DNA of 64,000 bases from Edaphochlamys debaryana (Eukaryota; Chlorophyta; Chlorophyceae; Chlamydomonadales). The notes beneath the pieces were generated by a model. That model saw nothing but the letters and a program-made list of their open reading frames with translations, searched no databases and was not told where the DNA came from. Below, piece after piece: positions 60,101-64,000 of the stretch. Position 1 is the first letter of the stretch, and every line of letters starts with the position of its first letter. Made by a program: the position numbers and the translations under genes. Location: assembly GCA_016858145.1 (NCBI GenBank), contig JAEHOE010000155.1, positions 124,001 through 188,000 on the forward strand, given 5' to 3'.

Positions 60101-63100
60101 AGCGGCGGCGGCGGCAGCGGCAGCGGCGACGGGCTGACGGCGGACATGGAGGTCGGCGGCGGCAGCGGCGGCAGCGGCACGGGCTCCCACGGCGCCCTCT
60201 CCTCCTTTTCCCACGTCACTGGCGGAGACGGCCCCCAGGTCCTGCTGGAGCTCGCCGACGCGACCGGCAGCGGCGGCGGAGCCACCGCCGCTGGCGGCGG
60301 CGGCGGCAGGCTCCGCGCCGGCGCCGTCAAGGGCGACGCGCGCCACCTGCTGGCGGCGCACGCCGCCGCCGCCGCCGCCATGGGTACGACGGCGCGCAGC
60401 ATCGCCGCCAAGGGCGGCGCCGCCGCCGCGGGGGCGCTGGCGGCGGCGCACGCGGCGGCAGCGGCGCAGCGGGAGGTGGAGCTGCAGCCGGCGGGGGGGT
60501 CGGGGTCGCGGTGGGGCGGCGCGCTCGGTCGCATGTTCCGCGGCTTTGGGACGGGCGGGTCCCGGGAGCGGTCGGGGTCCCACATCCCGCCCTTCCCCAC
60601 CGGCGTGCCGGTCTCCGCACGTCAGGCGGACGCGGAGCAGCCGCAGTCGCCGCCGCCGCCGCCGGACCTGGACCCGCACCATCAGCACCTGCACCAGCAT
60701 CACCACCGGGACAAGGTTACGCGCGGCCGCGTGCCGCAGCTGCTGCCGCCGCCGCCGCTGCTGCCGCCGGCGGTGTCGGCGGAGGAGGTGGTGGACGGGC
60801 TGGCGCTGCTCAGCGCCGCCGCCTCCGTCGGCAAGGACGGGGCGGCGGGGCCGCTGGGCGGGCTGCTCAGCGGCAGGTCCAGCCTGGCGGCGGCGTCCTC
60901 CGTCGGCGGCAACGGCAGCGGCGGCGCGGCGGGGGCCAACGGCGGTGGGCTGCTGGGCAGTCGCGGATCGTTAGGCCCGGCGATCGCGCCGGCGACGCTG
61001 CAGGGCCGCGGCAGCGCCTCGCCGACGGCGGCGTCGGCCTCCGCCGGCGGCGCCGCCAGCGGCGGCGGGCTGCAGGGCCGGTCGAGCCTCCGGAGCGCGG
61101 GCAGCGCCGGCGGCGCGCTGCTGTCGTCGGCGGGCAGCCTGGGGCTGATGCGCGAGGGCGCGTCGGCGGCGGCGGCGTCAGGCCGGCTGTCCGTGCCTGC
61201 CGCAGCTGCCGCCGCCGCCGCTTCGACGGCGCCGTCGCCCAGCGGCCACCGGCCGCCGCCGCTGGTCTCGATCCCTTCCATGGGCCCGCTGTACCTTCCG
61301 GAGAGCACCTTTGCGACGCACGCGCCCCTGGATCTGGACGAGGATGAGGACGACAGCCCCGCCGACGGCGCCGCCAGCGGCATGGCGCTGCTGCCGTACG
61401 GGTCGGCGGTGGCGGCGCCGCCGGCGCTGTCTCGGTCCGGCGACGCCGGGTCCAGTTCTTCGTCGTTCGGCAGTGCCGCAACGCTGTCGTCGCCGACGCT
61501 GCGGCGGGCTGGCGGCAGCGGCAGCACCGGCGGCAGCAGGACGGCGTTCGGCGGCGGCCTGCCGCCGCCGCCGCTGGCACCGGCGGAGCCCAGCTCGCCG
61601 TTCGCCGGCGCGGATCTGCAGCAGCGCGTGTCGGCGTCGGCGCCACGGGCGCCGCCGCCAGCGTCTGCGGCGGCGGCGGTGGAGGACGACGGCGCGTTCA
61701 GCTTCACCTCCGTCACCTCCATCACGTCGACCAGCGCCGCCGCCCCCGCCGGCCTGGACGACGGGCCCCTGCTGGCCCCCGCCGCCAGCTTCCGCCGCCA
61801 GCTGCACGGCTCCACCGCCGACCTCTTCCCATCCAACAGCGTCGGCGGCGGCGGCAGCGGCGGCGGCGGCGGCGGATCTACGTCCGCCAGCGGCCCCAAC
61901 TCGGGCGGCCCCCGCAGCACCGGCTCGCTCTTCCACCTAGGAGCGCAGCCGCTCGACACGCCCCGCGCCGGCGGCAGTCCGCTCCGAGGCGCTGCCAGCG
62001 TCGGCGCCTCCTCCCCCGCCGCGTCGCCGCTGCCGCCGCACCCGTTGCCGCCCGCCGCCAAGGTCTCCTCCTCGACGCTGCAGGCCGCCATCGCCGCCGC
62101 CGTCGCCGCCAGCGCCGGCTCGCCGGTCCGCACCTCTGCCGCCGCCGCCGCCGCCAGTCTGCCACCGCCGCCGCCGCCGCACCTGCAGCCGCTGGTCGGG
62201 CCCCACGGCTCCGTCCTGCGTCCGCCGCAGCCCGCGGCTCTGCAGCCCAAGCCTGGCGCCGCCGCCGCCGGCGGCTACGGAGCGCGCAGCGGCAGCCCCC
62301 ACCACCTGCCTGCCGCCGCCGCCGCGCCGCCGCCGCTGCAGTCCTCCGGCTCCGTCGCGGGTCGCCCGTCCTCCGGCGGCAGCGGTAGCGGTCCGAGCTC
62401 CGGCTCCCCACCGCACCCAGTTCTCTCCCCCACCACCTCCCTGCTCAGAACCGCGCGCTCCGGCCCGTCGCCCCTGCCGCCGCCGCCGCCCTCGCAGCCG
62501 CCGCTGCTCGCCTCCGCCGCCTCCCTCGCGTCCACCTCCTCCGCCGCCGGCTCCCCCTCCTCCTCCTCCCGCCAGCCCTCCCTCCGCACCACCTCTTCCG
62601 TCACTACGAGTGCCGGCGGAGCCGGTGGCGGCGGCGGCGGCGGCTCGTCGCTCCGCTCCGCGTCATCCCTCGCCTCCGTCAGCTCCTGGAACGGCGGCGG
62701 CGCCGCCACCCTGGATCTGGGATCCATCCGGCGGCTGTGCGCCGACGGCGACGCCGGCGTGGCGGCGGCGGTCGGCGGCTGCGACGGCGGCGGCGAGGAG
62801 GTGCCGCTCAAGGGCGCGGCGGCGGCGGCAGGTGGCGGCGGCGGCGGCGACGGCCTGGTGGCGGTGTACAGTGCGGTGTGCCAGTTGGAGCCGGGAACGC
62901 TGTTCATGAACAAGTGAGCCAGGGACTGAAGGATTCGGGGCTATGGAGAGGTCTCTAGGCGGGAAGGCCTGGGAGTGGGCGCGGGTTTGCGTGTCTTCGG
63001 ACGGGGGCCTGCTCGGCACCCCAACCCTCCTGAACCCCCTCCCCCCATCCTCCCCCCTTTGCCCCCACCCCCCTGTCAGGTACAAGATCCGCGACTCCCC

Positions 63101-64000
63101 CCTGCTGGGCCGCCACTCGGTCGTACTGCTGGCCAAGAACGTGTACAGCAAGGCACGTGTGGCCATCAAGTTCCACGCTGACCGGCGGCAGTACGAGCGG
63201 GAGAAGGCAGCGCTGCAGCGGCTGTCAAACCAGGTGGGTGGGCGTGGGAGGGGGGGAAAGGCGGGGGACAGGGGTGCGGTGTTGAAGAGGCGCAGCTCAG
63301 CACAGCCGGCAGACGGGCCCCCGGCCACGGGGCGCCTGTGGTGGCGAGATGCGTGCTCCGGCTCTGCCTCTGGCTCTGCCGACTTGGCCAAAGGCAGCCA
63401 GCGCCTGCGCATCGCCAGGCCGAGGCAGTCTGTGGCAGTCTGGAGGAGTTCCAAGCGGATTTGAGGGTTACACGGAAGGACATCGAAAGAAGCAAGCTGC
63501 TATCGGAAGCAGAGGTGCAGGCAGCGGTGGATACCCTATGCAAACGGACCCTGCCCGTGGCTGCCGCCGGCATTGAAGGCCTTGTGCCTCAGGCCCTCAA
63601 GTGGCGAATGCATCCGGCAAGCGATGCGCAGGCGCTGGCAGTTGATGATTGAGCGGCCTCGTGACACCCACGCCATCCCCTCCTCGCTCGTCACCCCTCC
63701 CCCTCACCCCCCCGCAGCACGTGCCTTCCCTGGAGGAGCCCCTGGAGGGGCCCCAGCTGGCGGCCCTGGGCCTGCCCCCCGCATTAGTCATGGAGGCGGG
63801 CCGCTGTACGCTCACAGAGTGGCTGCAGGGCGGCGGCGGCGGCGGCCCGGGCGGCGGCGCGTCGCCGCGGTCGCCGCACTCGCCGCACAGCGGATCCGGA
63901 TTCGGCGCCGCCGCGTCCGGATCTGGATCTGGAACCGGTGCCCCCCGCGATCTGCTGTCCCTCAAGGCCGCGCTGCACCAGATTCTGTCGGCGCTCGTCC
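57123..64000 (+). CDS. receptor-like protein kinase with Pro-rich stalk (3' end beyond window)
   Basis: Exons in phase: 57123-57275, 57460-57729, 58119-58250, 58440-58553, 59246-62913, 63080-63233 and 63718 to beyond 64000. A signal peptide (MAPSARAFLLAVTMLLAG...) is followed by a cysteine-rich ectodomain of about 230 residues that I cannot assign. Next come a Pro/Ser stalk (PPSPSP-like, about 240-425) and one membrane segment (about 432-458, GVLIGCGAVGFAILCCC) with basic CRRNRR inside. Then a Gly/Ala/Ser-rich linker of nearly 1,000 residues leads to the kinase N-lobe: LLGRHSVVLLAKNVYSKARVAIKF (Lys at about 1476), REKAALQRL, hinge ALVMEAGRCTLTEWL and HQILSALV. The glycine loop lacks GxGxxG. 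The catalytic loop is outside the window. A role in sensing the wall or matrix is inference. Confidence 0.8.
58698..59057 (+). repeat. dispersed repeat copy 2, inside kinase intron 4
   Basis: Second copy of the element, with about 50 extra bases made of ACATTAGC/GCACAT direct repeats (about 58758-58810). It sits in the intron in the same orientation as the gene. Confidence 0.85.
63338..63652 (+). other. open frame inside kinase intron 6
   Basis: The frame (104 codons) contains SLEEFQADLRVTRKDIER, then SKLLSEAEVQAAVDTLCKRT, which looks more like natural helical protein than the surrounding G/C-rich intron. No splice signals fit it into the kinase without disrupting the N-lobe. It could be a relic exon captured from another gene or a retained fragment of a transposon. 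Confidence 0.35.

Noticed and set aside
60700..62250. 516-codon antisense frame within the kinase gene
   Set aside because: Antisense shadow of the Gly/Ala/Ser linker. The GCC/GGC-rich coding repeats leave all frames open.
1..64000. tRNA, rRNA, CRISPR or bacterial operon features
   Set aside because: I found no cloverleaf with a plausible anticodon arm, no rRNA-like blocks and no regular repeat-spacer array. The gene structure is eukaryotic throughout.

Overview
This window looks like nuclear DNA of a volvocine green alga (Chlamydomonas/Volvox-like). It is GC-rich, and its genes are split by many short introns with C-rich polypyrimidine tracts before AG. Several proteins carry Ser-Pro/Pro-rich (hydroxyproline-rich glycoprotein) tracts, and intergenic DNA is full of low-complexity repeats. 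Gene models were built by hand from splice signals, reading phase and comparison between paralogues. No RNA genes, CRISPR arrays or bacterial-type operons were seen.

Layout: 0.6-1.1 kb, a Pro-rich open fragment (-). 5.05-7.09 kb, an ARL16-type small GTPase (+). 9.16-14.04 kb, copper-radical oxidase A (galactose/glyoxal oxidase family, +). 17.06-19.90 kb, a plastid-type rhodanese (-). 21.65-24.99 kb, a MYND zinc-finger protein with an apparent frameshift (-). 26.84-30.97 kb and 33.86-39.16 kb, copper-radical oxidases B and C (-). 40.2-45.0 kb, a long low-complexity protein ending in PPR-like motifs (-). 45-50.2 kb, a duplicated and repeat-rich region with a truncated copy of the next gene's 5' end, split by a 1.35-kb insertion. 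50.18-55.19 kb, an organellar mitochondrial-carrier-family protein (+). From 57.12 kb to the window edge, a receptor-like kinase with a cysteine-rich ectodomain, Pro-rich stalk, one membrane segment, a very long disordered linker and the start of a kinase domain (+).

The most coherent theme is extracellular. Three paralogous secreted copper oxidases, all with complete Cys-Tyr/Tyr-His/His active sites and Pro-rich N-terminal extensions, sit within 30 kb of each other. A membrane kinase with a wall-protein-like stalk lies at the far end. Copies B and C show near-identical tracts that suggest recent gene conversion, and B lacks two introns that A and C share. The carrier gene is unusual because decayed copies of its exon/intron junctions lie inside the introns that follow, and two of its introns appear to be GC-AG.
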